From Neodiprion pinetum (taxonomy: Eukaryota; Arthropoda; Insecta; Hymenoptera; Diprionidae), in NCBI RefSeq assembly GCF_021155775.2, contig NC_060236.1:16852519-16916518 (forward strand): DNA of 64,000 nucleotides, read 5' to 3'. Made by a program: the position numbers and the translations under genes. Shown piece after piece: positions 46,260 through 57,669 of the stretch. Each line of letters opens with the position of its first letter. The stretch's first letter is position 1. Below the pieces are notes generated by a model, which worked only from the letters and a program-made list of their open reading frames with translations, was not told where the DNA came from and ran no database searches.

Positions 46260-48150
46260 TCAGGACGTGATTTTAGGGTTAAGGAGTACCTTCAGGGTGA
46301 CCTCAGGCACTTTTTTCACATGATTCAGATGATTACCGACATTTTCCACTATTATATAATTCTATTCTGATTATGGCAGAGCATTATATTGCTGTAGAAG
46401 AAGTATAAATTCCGACGAGACTTTTAACTTCTGATCCTGACATAGAAATAGTCGCAACCGATTCCCATTTCTCGATGTGTCTCGTCGTGCAGCGGAGTAA
46501 ATAAGAGTAAATGGCGCCTCAGAAAAGTAACGGCAGCAATAATGAGCGGCCATGATCGTCTATGAATTAAAATTTTCTTTGGATGTGTATTTTTGGTGCG
46601 TTGTTCGGTTTATTACCGACGTTATAAAGTCTGTCTGCGCTGCCCCGACTAATAGCCACGGCCACGCTCAGCAGTGATCAAGTCAGGATGAAATACGCAT
46701 TTGTGTTATGGAGTGTTTAATCAACCGTACGTACGGGATGCAAATGCGTACAGCCGAGTGGATGAAAATAGACGAAAGTAGGTACGCTAGACGAGGAGAA
46801 AAAGATGCGTCGATAAATAAGTAATTGCCGCTACTCTGGAATATTACCAGGCACCGGGGACTCCTATGATTAACTGGTTCCGATAATATCACCGGACACC
46901 ATCGCCACCGTCATGGTATTACCGAGAGTGGTCATCGGGCGTAGAGTATATCAACGTTTAGATGATAAATTTCTACACGCGGTATCATGCGAGACCCGTA
47001 AGAAACAAGAAACGAACTTCTTCTCGAGTAAAACGCTGAACAAGTTCCTCTTAAAAGTATCGAAACGACGATAATGATCGCTTTTAACGTTTTGCATCTA
47101 TAACCGCGTGACATGGATGAGACTACGGTTAATATGGCAGATGTTGTTCGAGCGAAATTATTATAAATAAGAGAAAACAAGTACAAACCAGTGGTTTTTT
47201 TTTTTTTTACAGATATAACCTAATTCGTCACTGCGCTTGATTGATTTACAAGAAATTGTTTTGAAAAGAAATAAATCATCGAAAAACCATTTCGGCGGAA
47301 TAACGCTTGAACGTTTCAATTTAGAGGGGTCATTTTCACCTGCGTCGTACTTTTGGTCACAGTAACAATATTTATGAGGTTTTCATCATCTCCGACGATG
47401 CAACGGGTTGTGAGTTTCTAAATGATCTGTTTTTACGTTGAAGCACAGAATCGGGTAAAGAAACTGGATTCGATCACGATTTGTTAGGGCTTCTTTTGCA
47501 TATTTACTCCTAAGAATCTGCTCAAAAGATAGACAACAGAGGCAGGTAAAATTTGTATTGAAAGATTCGGGTGAGCCAATCGTGAGGCGAGTTCTTTAGC
47601 AGAGCTAGAAGGATAACTCGTTGGATATTGGGGAAAAAAAAAGGTCTTGGAGTCACGTACAGATACTTACATATTCATTATAAGTTTAAAGACCAGTTAA
47701 TGGACGTATTTTAACGACTATATCTTGTTGTGGAGAATTAGATATTGAACAGCATTCTTTTTCAATTAACAGATTTTTACTGCAAAATCATAAATATCTT
47801 CTGCCGCGCGATGATAAATTTTTATCGCAGATCGCAGGATTGCTCGTCATATACTTGAAATGTCGATTATCTACGCAAATTAAAAAAGATGCCTTACACT
47901 GGTCTTGGGACATTGAGAGTTGTTATTTAGTGATTCGATTATCGACACACCTGTATTAATAATGATAAAAATATCTACATGATTAATAAATATAGATATA
48001 CAAATCGTCTACCTGTGCGAAATGGCTTGAGATTGTGATTAGAAGTCAGCAGTTTGCTTTGAATATTCCTAATACAATGATTTTGTCCACTTCTCGTATC
48101 CATTAAAGAATGTTCTTGAAGTTTGCAAAAAACATTACAAAATACACATC
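46260..48150. other. Non-coding stretch
   Basis: I see no gene, RNA or repeat array that I can support. Confidence 0.4.
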
Positions 48151-48156
48151 ATGCTT

Positions 48157-48319
48157 CACTGTGAAAAGATTGGGGGGGGGGGGGAAATTGGCCGGTGTGG
48201 ACTAATCAAGAACAATTTGGGAAATAAGATATCAAATAGTGTTGAATTGGCGTCAGGCAGTTTTAAATCAACACCAAATTACAGTCAATAAAAGTCTACA
48301 CCGAAATTTTTCTCACAGT
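48157..48319 (-). mobile_element. MITE of the 21-bp-repeat family, copy 5, with G13 run in its end
   Basis: The left end CACTGTGAAAAGATT is followed by 13 Gs (48172-48184) and AAATTGGCCGGTGTGGACT. The right end is TCTACACCGAAATTTTTCTC then ACAGT. The arms are inverted repeats except for the G run. The interior holds about three diverged 21-bp units. It is nearly the same size as the 19.9-kb copy. Confidence 0.7.
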
Positions 48320-48329
48320 CTACCTCAAA

Positions 48330-49900
48330 CCTCAACAATCTCCAAATCAATAAGGTGTCGCGGTACGGTGTTTTAGAAGTACGAAAAGAAGTTCTTCGTC
48401 TTGCCGGATGATTGTGTCCTGTAGAAAAATCGACGACCACGCGAGGAAAAGTCGGAGGTTGGAAAGCTGGATATGCGGATAACTGGCGACTAGGTGCAGG
48501 TGCATGCGATGATTATCGGATGAATAGTGCGAGTCCCGAGTGGGACGACACCTGCGCAATATACTGTCAATTTGCGGTTCATAAGGATGCATCACGAGTG
48601 GTCTTCGATTTATCGCGAGATGCCCACTTTCTCCCTTTCGAAATCTCTCTATTTTCCGCGTTCGCGAGTCGCGACGGTCGTTTATAGGGGTCGCGTTTAT
48701 CTCGCTCACATAGAACGGTCGTATTTAAGAGGACATGCAGGCCTCCGAAGCGACGGTGCGCGGTGGGAATACACAATACCACATATCCAATCCTATCCGT
48801 CCGAGTCCACCTCTACGTGCGCCAACTCGACTAGGTTGTAGCTTCGTTCAGTATATCCGTGGGAACACGTGTCCTCCTCGGCACAACTAATGCAATCAAA
48901 CGCAGCCCGCACCGCCTACGGCTATCCGACTGTCATCTTTACCCGATTTCACATGGAAACGCCGTCGCGCACTCGGCCGTATAAAGTTTTACCCTGATCG
49001 GACGATGCCTAGAATCTTGAGGAGGAGTATTCCTGCTAACTTTTTCAGTGAGGAAGAGCTGGAAAATAAAGTCCGGTCAATCGACGATATTTAACTCCGA
49101 ATTGTTATGGAAGGTTGAAAATATACTTTACAAGGTGGTAATTAGTTTGTGTAACCTCACGAAGTGCGTAATATCCAGAGGGCACGGTGAAACTTGGCAA
49201 ATTGAGATTCGGACCACGGATGTGCAAGTTTCGTCGCATTTTCGTGCAGCCTGATCACATCAAGATTCAGCCATCGGATGTGGCTTGTGGAGTTAAGCAG
49301 AGGTCGAACATATATGTAGTCAAGAAAAGCTCGGTAAGCTTTTTATTGGTGACTGTGAGATGACTTTTGCAGGTTATGGTTACAACATCATTTTAACTCA
49401 TCACTTGATGTGGCCGAGTTTCATGACCCGATTTGAGTAAGTAAATTCCTCTGCTTATCCGCGCGATGTGTAGCCATTGATTTCGTGTTGATATTCTCAG
49501 TCGAAAGGCGATAAACTTCCGTATTTCACGTGATATCAATTCTCAAAGGTTTGAGAAATTGTCTCCCAAGTGCCACCAATCTACTGTGAAAAAATTTTCT
49601 ACCACTGTAGGTTTTGTGCGAAAGTGAATAGCTTGTACTCATTTAAATGATTCGCCAAGAAATTTCAGTCTTGGAAAAATAATAATCAAAGAATCGTCAT
49701 CGTAACTTTTTGACCGGATCAGTTTCGCACAAGTGACGCCGCCAGTTGTCAGAATGCTATTTTAGGTTATGTTGGCACTCGTCATAGAATGCACTGTTTC
49801 GGACTGATTTTGTTATCCGAAGAACCTCTCAAAAATACATCTTGTATTATTGTATTTAACAAAGAATGTTTGTTATGTATGTACTCCGATAATTCTCACG
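48330..49900. other. Mixed GC-rich and non-coding sequence
   Basis: Several short open frames occur at 48350-48850, uninformative because they overlap. At 48891-49094 a 67-codon frame ends EEELENKVRSIDDI and contains a TATAAAG at 48980 (see findings). No other signal is supportable. Confidence 0.35.
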
Positions 49901-50144
49901 CATCTTGATAATTGCATACTTTTACGCCATCTATCGACCAGTTTCAAGGAACCAATGAAAAAGCATGGCATCGATTGTCCAGACTCTTTTTCATCAGAGA
50001 CTCCACTCTGACTTATCAAAGCCGGAAAATCAACCTGCAGGCACAGGCTCGAACCTATTCACCAGAAGAACAAGCCGATATATACATGCGAGGATTGATC
50101 AATGTTGTTCGAATAACTAATAGGGTTTGTAAATCAATTGGAGC

Positions 50145-50615
50145 ATGTCGATAGGGTCGGGTGATAGGATAGGATCGAGTCTTCGGGATCAGTGGGTTAC
50201 AATTAGCGAGAGAGCAACAACCCCGTTAATCTGGCAGGTGACTATTGATGATGATCATGTTCGAGCGCCAGTCCGCGGAGCAATGAGATATTGTATTCCG
50301 GGCTGGCGGCTACTGCATTGCCATCAATCACGGCCCTGTGTTATTAATGAAGAACCGACCACTCCAATTGGATCGAAGCTCCGTTCGCGTTATGCGATTA
50401 TCATGCCGCATGGTCTCGAACCGGCAGAGCCGCTCCACGTAACCGATTTATTGTGCAATCTCGATAATATCGCCTGTCAACTGTCCGGCAATCAGGTGTT
50501 TCCTTACTTCTATTCCATTTTTGGGTACGATCATGAATTAACGGGGTGCCTGTTATACTTGGCATTGGGAAAAAAGTCTCTTTCATTTGGAAGTACGTTT
50601 CATAGCATTTTCTAA
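50145..50615 (+). CDS. Longest ATG frame in the window (156 codons), unknown
   Basis: ATG opens 156 codons ending at TAA with no recognisable domain. It overlaps by 10 bp the end of an upstream frame (49912-50154, ending ITNRVCKSIGACR) in a different phase, so a decayed longer frame with one frameshift is conceivable. For about 64 kb of six-frame sequence an open frame of this length is within chance expectation. There is no promoter, splice or homology support. Confidence 0.2.
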   Translation: MSIGSGDRIGSSLRDQWVTISERATTPLIWQVTIDDDHVRAPVRGAMRYCIPGWRLLHCHQSRPCVINEEPTTPIGSKLRSRYAIIMPHGLEPAEPLHVTDLLCNLDNIACQLSGNQVFPYFYSIFGYDHELTGCLLYLALGKKSLSFGSTFHSIF

Positions 50616-50916
50616 CATTGCGCGCGTGCGCGGAAAACGTATCCTGAATTCCAAGCTTTACCGATTTGGTTAAAGGTTTGGTGAAAATCACGCATTGGAT
50701 GACACAATGAAATTCTGCAGTGATGTAGCAGGAGTTCCGATTCTACTGGTAATGCTCTGTTCGGTGATTACCAATTTCGCACGTCGAAGAGACAAACGAT
50801 CAAAGAAAAAATCTCATCTTGGGTGTAAATTCGTATCCTCAACTTTTTTCTTATGAGAATTTAGCATTGCCTATGAGCTGGGGGTAAGAATATCCACCCA
50901 AGTTGAGAGTGTTTTT

Positions 50917-51629
50917 TAGTGCTGTACGATTTAGCCGGTCAAGAGAGTTAAATTGGCTAATTGGCTGAAAGTTATTAACTCGGCTGGCTAAAGTAATTAG
51001 CAGGCCCAAAAAAGTTAATCGGTTAACCGGTTTAACCGGCCAAAAATATCTAATCAGAACACTTTAATTGGTCAAAGATAAAAATGCATAAAATCAACGA
51101 GCAAATTAATTTTTCACCTTTTAGATCCCAATTTCTGAGTGAAATATTACATAAATAGGCGTTTGTTGCTTATAATTATTCAAGTTTTGAGCGAATCCAA
51201 TTTCAATATTATAATGTACCGAACAATATACTAACTACAGTTTGGAAACAGTACGTATCAAATTATTTGAAAATATGCGGATCTTAGTAAGAGACTTTGA
51301 AAAATCAACCCAGACAAGTATCACGATTTGACGGACGTTCATTTTTATTCGTAGCTTAGCTGATTATTATTGATTGATCAACTTTTAGGCACCCCGGTCA
51401 ACTGGATGATAATAATTCTGTAAAGTGAATATAATAAAACTTATTCCAGTTTCAAGTTCGAATCTGAAAGATGAAAAATTCGTTTTTTGGTTTATCTTGT
51501 ATATTTTTTGGTTACGCCGGATAAAATTAGCTCATTAGCTAACTTTCGCCGGCTAATTGTTTTAGCCAGCTAAATTTCAGCTGATTCAGCGCAGTTAACT
51601 GTCTTGGCCGGCTAAATCGTACACCACTA
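50917..51629. mobile_element. 713-bp hAT-type non-autonomous element, copy B
   Basis: The left end TAGTGCTGTACGATTTAGCC and right-end complement TAGTGGTGTACGATTTAGCC are inverted repeats, with the same body as copy A (shared ATCAAATTATT, CGGACGTT and CAAGTTCGAATCTGAAAGAT blocks). The flanks GTGTTTTT and GTTTTCTT are an imperfect 8-bp duplication. The better-preserved ends show TAGTG(C/G)TG as the family terminus. Confidence 0.87.
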
Positions 51630-51639
51630 GTTTTCTTTC

Positions 51640-53060
51640 TACGAGGGAAGAATCGAAAAACAGAATGAACGCATAATTTGCATGCAATATAATCAGAGAA
51701 TTGGATTTTGTTGATTTCTGCCTGTTTTAGTTAATGCAACTGGACGTACATGATTTATTTCATAAAATGTCTGTACTAGACCAGGGAAACCTGTGATATC
51801 GAAAAAGTTTTTGATTAGTTATTCTTCAGCCGGATGCTACTTTTGATCCAATAAGTTTCACTTATTTACCATTAAAAGTGTGAAAGAATCATGAATGATC
51901 GATGGTGCAGAATTTTAACTGAAGATCTGTGATATTTGACCTTTGTCACCTTATCGTTAGGAGTCGGCAAACTTAATGTATCCCTAAGTCCAGAGTCGTG
52001 TAACCGATCTGATGAGGGGAAAAATTGGTGCTGTCCTGAAAGCTCGAATACCTGTTGCTGCAAGCTCGGCTAGTCTTCATCAGGGCCGATAAATGTAAAA
52101 TGTCGCGGGTAGATATGGATCTAACCGGCGCCCACCTCCGCATCATTGAACACGTTAAAGCTGTTTATAGGTCAGATGAAATTCCTGTTCTGGAATAATG
52201 TATGAGTTGCATAAGGGGGTCTTTTGCATAGACAGTGTAGCAACATAATTGCAGCAACATGAACTAGCTGGATAAGATATCGCGCGGCCATAAATACCTA
52301 TACCTGTTGCATTCGTTATCAGAGAAGCAAATTGTATTCACGTCGGCGAAATGTCAACCACCAAGGAATTCTAAAAGTCTTATCATGTATTATTTTTTAG
52401 ACAAATTAGTCGGTTAATAATTCATTTCATTTTCTGATTCACCTGACCAAGTCCCATTATCACAGATGATCGGAAATAGTTTTGATTTTTCACATTTTTC
52501 ATTGAAATCAGATCGGAGTGTTTCTTTTGTACAACACCGAACAATTTACACCAAAGTTTATTTAATCAAATAATGTGAATTTGTAGAATGAAGTACGAAT
52601 ATCTTTCGTCGTCGACTGAATTTTTAATGAAGTAAACTGATATTTGTTACTACTGGAAAAAATTTTCCGTTGCATGTAGCTGATTATTCGAACAGTCGAT
52701 TCGGTTAAAGTGAACCTGTTGGTAAAAAATAGTATTTAATAGATCAAGTTACCATTGAAATAATATCATTGGATTCAAGTTTCGACGACTTCAACTCTAG
52801 TCGGACCAAATCGGTTGCCGGTTGAATCGAGCAAATATGCAGTTAATTTTTACGTCACGTACGTGTAGATTGTGAACTCGATCTGCACATAATTTTCCGC
52901 GATATTTTATCTACAACTAGTTCACGATTCGCTGACCACTACAATTTATCTCTAATGGATAATTGATAAATCTATTTTATTAGCGTCATAAAAATAAGTA
53001 AAATCAAAAAATAACACCTTATAAATGTGTCGAAAATTTTTACCATTTCAGAGTGGGAAA
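51640..53060. other. Non-coding stretch
   Basis: I see nothing supportable. Confidence 0.4.
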
Positions 53061-53068
53061 AAACTAAC

Positions 53069-53199
53069 CTGTATAAAGCTTGAAGCGGCCGTTGGCTAAT
53101 CCATTCGCCGACAACGCGTCGTAGTCGTACAAACACATCCATTCCCCGCTCAGTCAGGTAATTATTGTAAACAAATTGTAGTTTATTTGAATGTTTTGG
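53069..53199 (-). CDS. Candidate 131-nt exon on the minus strand
   Basis: On the minus strand, acceptor TTTTCATGCATTCAG is followed by 43 open codons plus two bases and CAG|GTTAGTTTT. Fragments of the translation are NNYLTERGMDVFVRLRR and VVGEWISQRPLQALYR. An in-frame ATG lies just upstream at 53217, so a start exon is also possible. The composition is protein-like, but I recognise no family and the donor is second-rate (GTTAGT). Confidence 0.27.
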
Positions 53200-53219
53200 C
53201 TGAATGCATGAAAACATAT

Positions 53220-54400
53220 TTTAGAGTTAAATCTGTGGTTTTGTATTATTGTAATTGGCGACATAAATCGGTGTATTGTTTTTAATTCATGAACATATTA
53301 TGTGCAACTTTAGATGCGTGAAATGTAAATACACAGATCCATCGATTTTAATGAATCCGAATTGTAAGAAATAGTCCGCAGAAAAGAAATAATATCATAC
53401 TATATATTATAGTGGTTAATAAAATTTTTGTGAGAAAATGTTAAATATTGTTTTGGTACGCTGAATACGATGGATTTGTCTGTGTTTCTCCATCACCTTG
53501 GAAGTTCAAGATATTTCGATAGGAAAATGGCGGAAAGGTTTACGAAAGCACGAATTTTAGTTCCGAAATAAAAAAAAAAAAAATGAAGAATACTTTTAAA
53601 ATTAAACTTTGTCCCGTCAGTTTCAAGATATAGTTATTATAAATATAATAAAAGTATCGACGTTGATATTTTTATTCTCACTATCAGGTTAAAGAGGAAA
53701 AAAAGAAACGATTCCAAAAGTTACATGTAATAACATTTTTGCAATATTCTTTCACAGTTCTATGAGGACGTCCAGTCGGTATAAATTGCTGTATAAACCA
53801 CAGCCAAGGCAAAAAGTAAACGAGAATAATTGCATCAGTATTATAAATATAGGTACGTCAGTAATGCAGTTATTCATATATGTATATTTTTTCGCAGCAT
53901 GCCTACGCGAGAATTCATAAAACCTGGTATGTTTTGTTCGCTATTTGTATAACCAGCGTCAACTATCATCAAGCATACGAGTATCTATGCAGTGGGAAGT
54001 GAAAAAAAACAAAAAAAAAAATGTTCATTTCACAACAACAGATATATTTATACATAGATATACCCGTTTCGCATTGCAGGCTGAATGTTTATAGTCGACC
54101 AGTCGACTGCATATTATGAATAATAAACAACGTCTAATAACTCGGCAAAGTACCGGTCAGATTAGGAATCGCTGATATGCCCGCATCGTAGGTACGACAC
54201 ATTTTACTGCACAATGGTGTAGCTTGTTTGTTAATTCGTTGCGCAACAGGCTCGCCGAACGCGAGATGATGCGGTGATGATTATTGATCGCCGATACGTA
54301 CAGGCGAATGATGCACATGCCTTCCTTGTATTATGCAGATACGTCTCTACCGCGAATAAATAATGATTGTTTACCCACTGGCACGAACGTCGCGTCTCGC
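53220..54400. other. AT-rich non-coding DNA
   Basis: I see no supported gene or array. Confidence 0.4.
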
Positions 54401-54409
54401 CTTGTTCAG

Positions 54410-54735
54410 GATACACAAGAGCCTTGTGCCTGCGGAGCGTCGTTCGGTTTGCTCACGAGCAATTAACGACTCCTCTAAACTTTACGAGCGTATTTTTAAT
54501 TACCGACCCTTTCGGAAAACGGGCGGGAGCCAATTAACACTGTCACCGCTTTCACGTTGTGTTAAGCACGGAGCATTTGTATTACGGTGTGCGCGCACAA
54601 CACTTACAACGCATGGCAGGCATTATACTAATGACGATCTCTCGGCAAACATGCCGTATAGCCGCTGCGCCATTCGGATGAATGATAAGACTCTTTTTAT
54701 TCTTCGGCGAGATTTTTACCCTTTGAGTCATACTG
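54410..54735 (+). CDS. Candidate 326-nt exon on the plus strand
   Basis: The pyrimidine-rich acceptor GTCGCGTCTCGCCTTGTTCAG is followed by 326 nt with one frame open throughout (108 codons; fragments LVPAERRSVCSRAIND and LFILRRDFYPLSHT) and a consensus donor TACTG|GTAAGTATATT. An alternative use of the same acceptor gives a short C-terminus (DTQEPCACGASFGLLTSN then stop). No domain is recognised and codon usage is not clearly biased, so it is the best plus-strand exon by signals but unproven by content. Confidence 0.35.
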
Positions 54736-54965
54736 GTAAGTATATTCTTACCACTTATTTTTTACAATTTTTTCTATACTCAGAGAAGTTTGAAAACATA
54801 TTTCTCTGAGGTTTCTTGCGATTTCTGATAGTATACCAACGGGCTTACAATACTCGAGAGTAATCGTTATTGCTGGAAGAAGATTGATTGAAAAACATTG
54901 TGTAAATTGAAGGAACAATTTATTTCCGAGAAAGTTACCTCTCATGTTTTACACAGATTGTAATT

Positions 54966-55500
54966 TTTAGAGTCACTGATTACGAACTTGAATTCGGATT
55001 TAGAAAATTCAAGATGGCGGACGAAAGTTTCAAATTTCATGGAATCCGGAGAAAAAAAACTGTCTTGAAGTTTTCGGGGTCGCTGATTACGAATCTGAAA
55101 TTATATTTTGAAAATTCAGTATGGCGAATCCAATCAGCGGCTCCGAAAACCTCTGCATAGAGTTTTTTGACTGGATTCAATCGAATTAAAAATTTTCGTG
55201 CACCATATTGAATGCGCCATCTTGAATTTCTTGAATGTGATTTCAGATTCGTGTTCAGCGGCTCCGAAAACCACTGCATAGAGTTTGCAAAATTTGAAAC
55301 GTCCGCCATATTGGAATCACCATCTTGAATTTTCAAAATCCGATATCACTTTCGTATTCAGCGAGTCCGAAAACCACTTCGTAGAGTTTTTGGACCGTAA
55401 TCAATCAAATTTGAAACGTCCGCCATATTGGATGCGCCATCTCGAATTTTTCAAATCTTGTTTCAGATTCTTAATCCGCGACATCGAAAATCACAGAATA
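54966..55500. repeat. Head-to-head array of a repeat of about 118 bp rich in CGCCATNTTG
   Basis: The left part (54966-55130, minus sense) and right part (55200-55500, plus sense) carry the same unit: a GTCCGCCATATTGG block, a CGCCATCTTGAATTTT block, TTTCAGATTCGTAATCAGCG and CCGAAAACCACTGCATAGAG. Roughly two and a half units face the opposite way from the other one and a half. The junction is near 55140-55200. Confidence 0.65.
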
Positions 55501-55509
55501 TTTCTCGTT

Positions 55510-56900
55510 GAAATATCGGAATCCTTATAAACGGACACGCACCCTGAGAGTTTACCGTAAAACTCTCTGCTCAACATCGACGGATAAACAACCGAAACTG
55601 CATTTTCAATATCTGAAGACATAAAGTGTAGCGTGGATTGCCTATCTGCCGGCGTTCGAGCGGTGAATTTCACGGAAAACTCTGAAGAGCGTTTTAATTT
55701 CATCCCAATAAATCGAAGGAGATGAAGCGAACGATCAGAATTAATCGCGATTTTGAGACGCTTTCAAACCTCTAATACAAGCAGCTCAATCACGTTTCTA
55801 AATAGTCTCCGTGCGACCGTTTGTCGATCTGCTGGAATTTTCATACGTATTATGATTCTTATCAATCAAATGAATCGCGAATCACGTACATGACTGATCC
55901 TATAATACATTCGGATCGGCTGGCGTTGAATTTAGATCGCGTCGTTTGATTGTCCCGAGGAATTTATGGTTACACGTGGGTGGATTTTTTATTATACAAA
56001 TGTAATACCTGCGTACAAAAGCGCGCAAAGGCGGACGAAAAATAATGAATTAACCTGCCGCGCGTGATGCGCGGCGAATGATTCGTTACCTCAAGTGATT
56101 CACGAACAGCTCTTATCGCCACCGCGTATAAATCCTAGAAGCAATGCAAAATAGGCACGTTATACCTACGCTTTCTTCAGCTGAGCATACATACTTCTGA
56201 CTCGCAGCAGACTCTCATCCGCTTATCCGCAATATCCGCAGCCGCTGTACCTGCACTATCCTTTTATCTTTATAATATATACGCCCTGCGGCAAGATCGG
56301 ATCGAAACGAATAACGTAATCTCGGCACGGCGAATGCACGCGTTTTTAATTCCCTGCACCGTCGCATGCCAGGGTCTTCGGGGAAAATTGAGTGCATTTC
56401 GTAATCAGAAATCTCACGTGATGATGATTTTTTTTTATTCTTATTTTTTTTTTTTGTTCTCCTCTCGATTGAGGCTCGATGAGTGAAATCGTGTCGAATA
56501 AGATACATTCCGATACTTCTGTACAGTTCAATTAAGCTCGACAATTTTTTAAACGCTCGACCGATGACCTCAATTTTAATATTTCATTTTCCCGCGTTTT
56601 ACAATATCCGTAATTGAAATCAGAAGATTTATGGAAATGATCTGAATTATTTTGGAACTGGCTGCAGGTTTGAAAAATGAAAATGCTGAAAATCCTCACA
56701 CGATTTTCTGTCTCAAAGCTTCGACGCTCAGTGATTACACCAAACCAGCGTGCCTCACTTATGTTTCTTAATTTACATCAACGAATAGTGAGACGAGAAA
56801 ATGCTTGGAAATCAACTTTGAGATTTTCAAAAATTGCTTCCCAAAGTCATTCCTCTAATCTTTCTTGACATTATTCGTCATATCGATACAAAGGATGAAA
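55510..56900. other. Non-coding stretch
   Basis: I see no supported gene. A GCGCG-rich patch lies at about 56055-56080 and T-rich runs near 56435. A lone TATCGATA (DRE-like) sits at 56881-56888. Confidence 0.4.
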
Positions 56901-56912
56901 TCACCCGTTTCG

Positions 56913-56930
56913 CCCCCCCCCCCCCCCCCC
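56913..56930 (+). repeat. C18 homopolymer
   Basis: Eighteen uninterrupted Cs. Expect length variation and sequencing error here. Confidence 0.95.
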
Positions 56931-57609
56931 TTTCTGATCTAGTAATCACCATGGATAAGAGACGGATGAGAACTTTCGTGTGTTACAAAACGAATAAGGT
57001 TGCTGCGTCAACCAATATTATTAAAAAAAAACAGTCTTGTTTTAAACTTTAAACTGTAAGTACGAATTGCAATTGAAGCATCTTTTCCAAACTTATAACT
57101 TCGCTGCCTGTTAGTTCGCTTCATAAGCTGACGAAAGTGTTTATTTTACTCTGTAACGCCAAGATCGTTACAATTTATCAATTACTGGCATATAAAGGAA
57201 GAACGGCACAAGCCTCAATTTTTAAGAGGTGGAAAAACGTTCTGTCTCAAGTAAAGTAAGGTTACAATACTTGATTTTAGGAAAGGAAATTTTATATCAA
57301 AAGACAAGGTTTTCCCTGTAAATTGTAAACCTCGAAGTGAAATCAATTTTCATCGCAAGGACGAAAAGTTAATGAAATCAAGTAGATAAATTCATTGTAC
57401 GTGCTAATTGTATCAGCGATTATCAAGTAAAACCTTTCGATGATTCAGAAGAATTTGGAGTAATACAAATTTATCACACCTTCCGATAGTTGAGAAAGCG
57501 AGCTTGATTTTGTCCAATCGGCATGATTCGTGACATTTAACGTCGGTCACGCGAGTGTCGAAAACAAGATTTCTGAGTGGGAAAAAAACTAGAACACGCG
57601 TAGACTTAC

Positions 57610-57659
57610 CATATTTTCTACGAAATAATTAGTCGAATCTAATCGCGGTGCCGTTATTT
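57610..57659 (-). CDS. Candidate 50-nt microexon on the minus strand
   Basis: On the minus strand, acceptor TAATCTCGATCGTTGTAG is followed by two completing bases and ITAPRLDSTNYFVENM, then donor GTAAGTCTACG. The other two frames contain stops. It has good signals at both ends but is short, with no partner exon identified. Confidence 0.22.
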
Positions 57660-57669
57660 CTACAACGAT

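Noticed and set aside
56881..56888. TATCGATA as a DRE promoter element
   Set aside because: A single site with no accompanying promoter motifs and no gene start nearby. The adjacent C18 run also makes the area unreliable.
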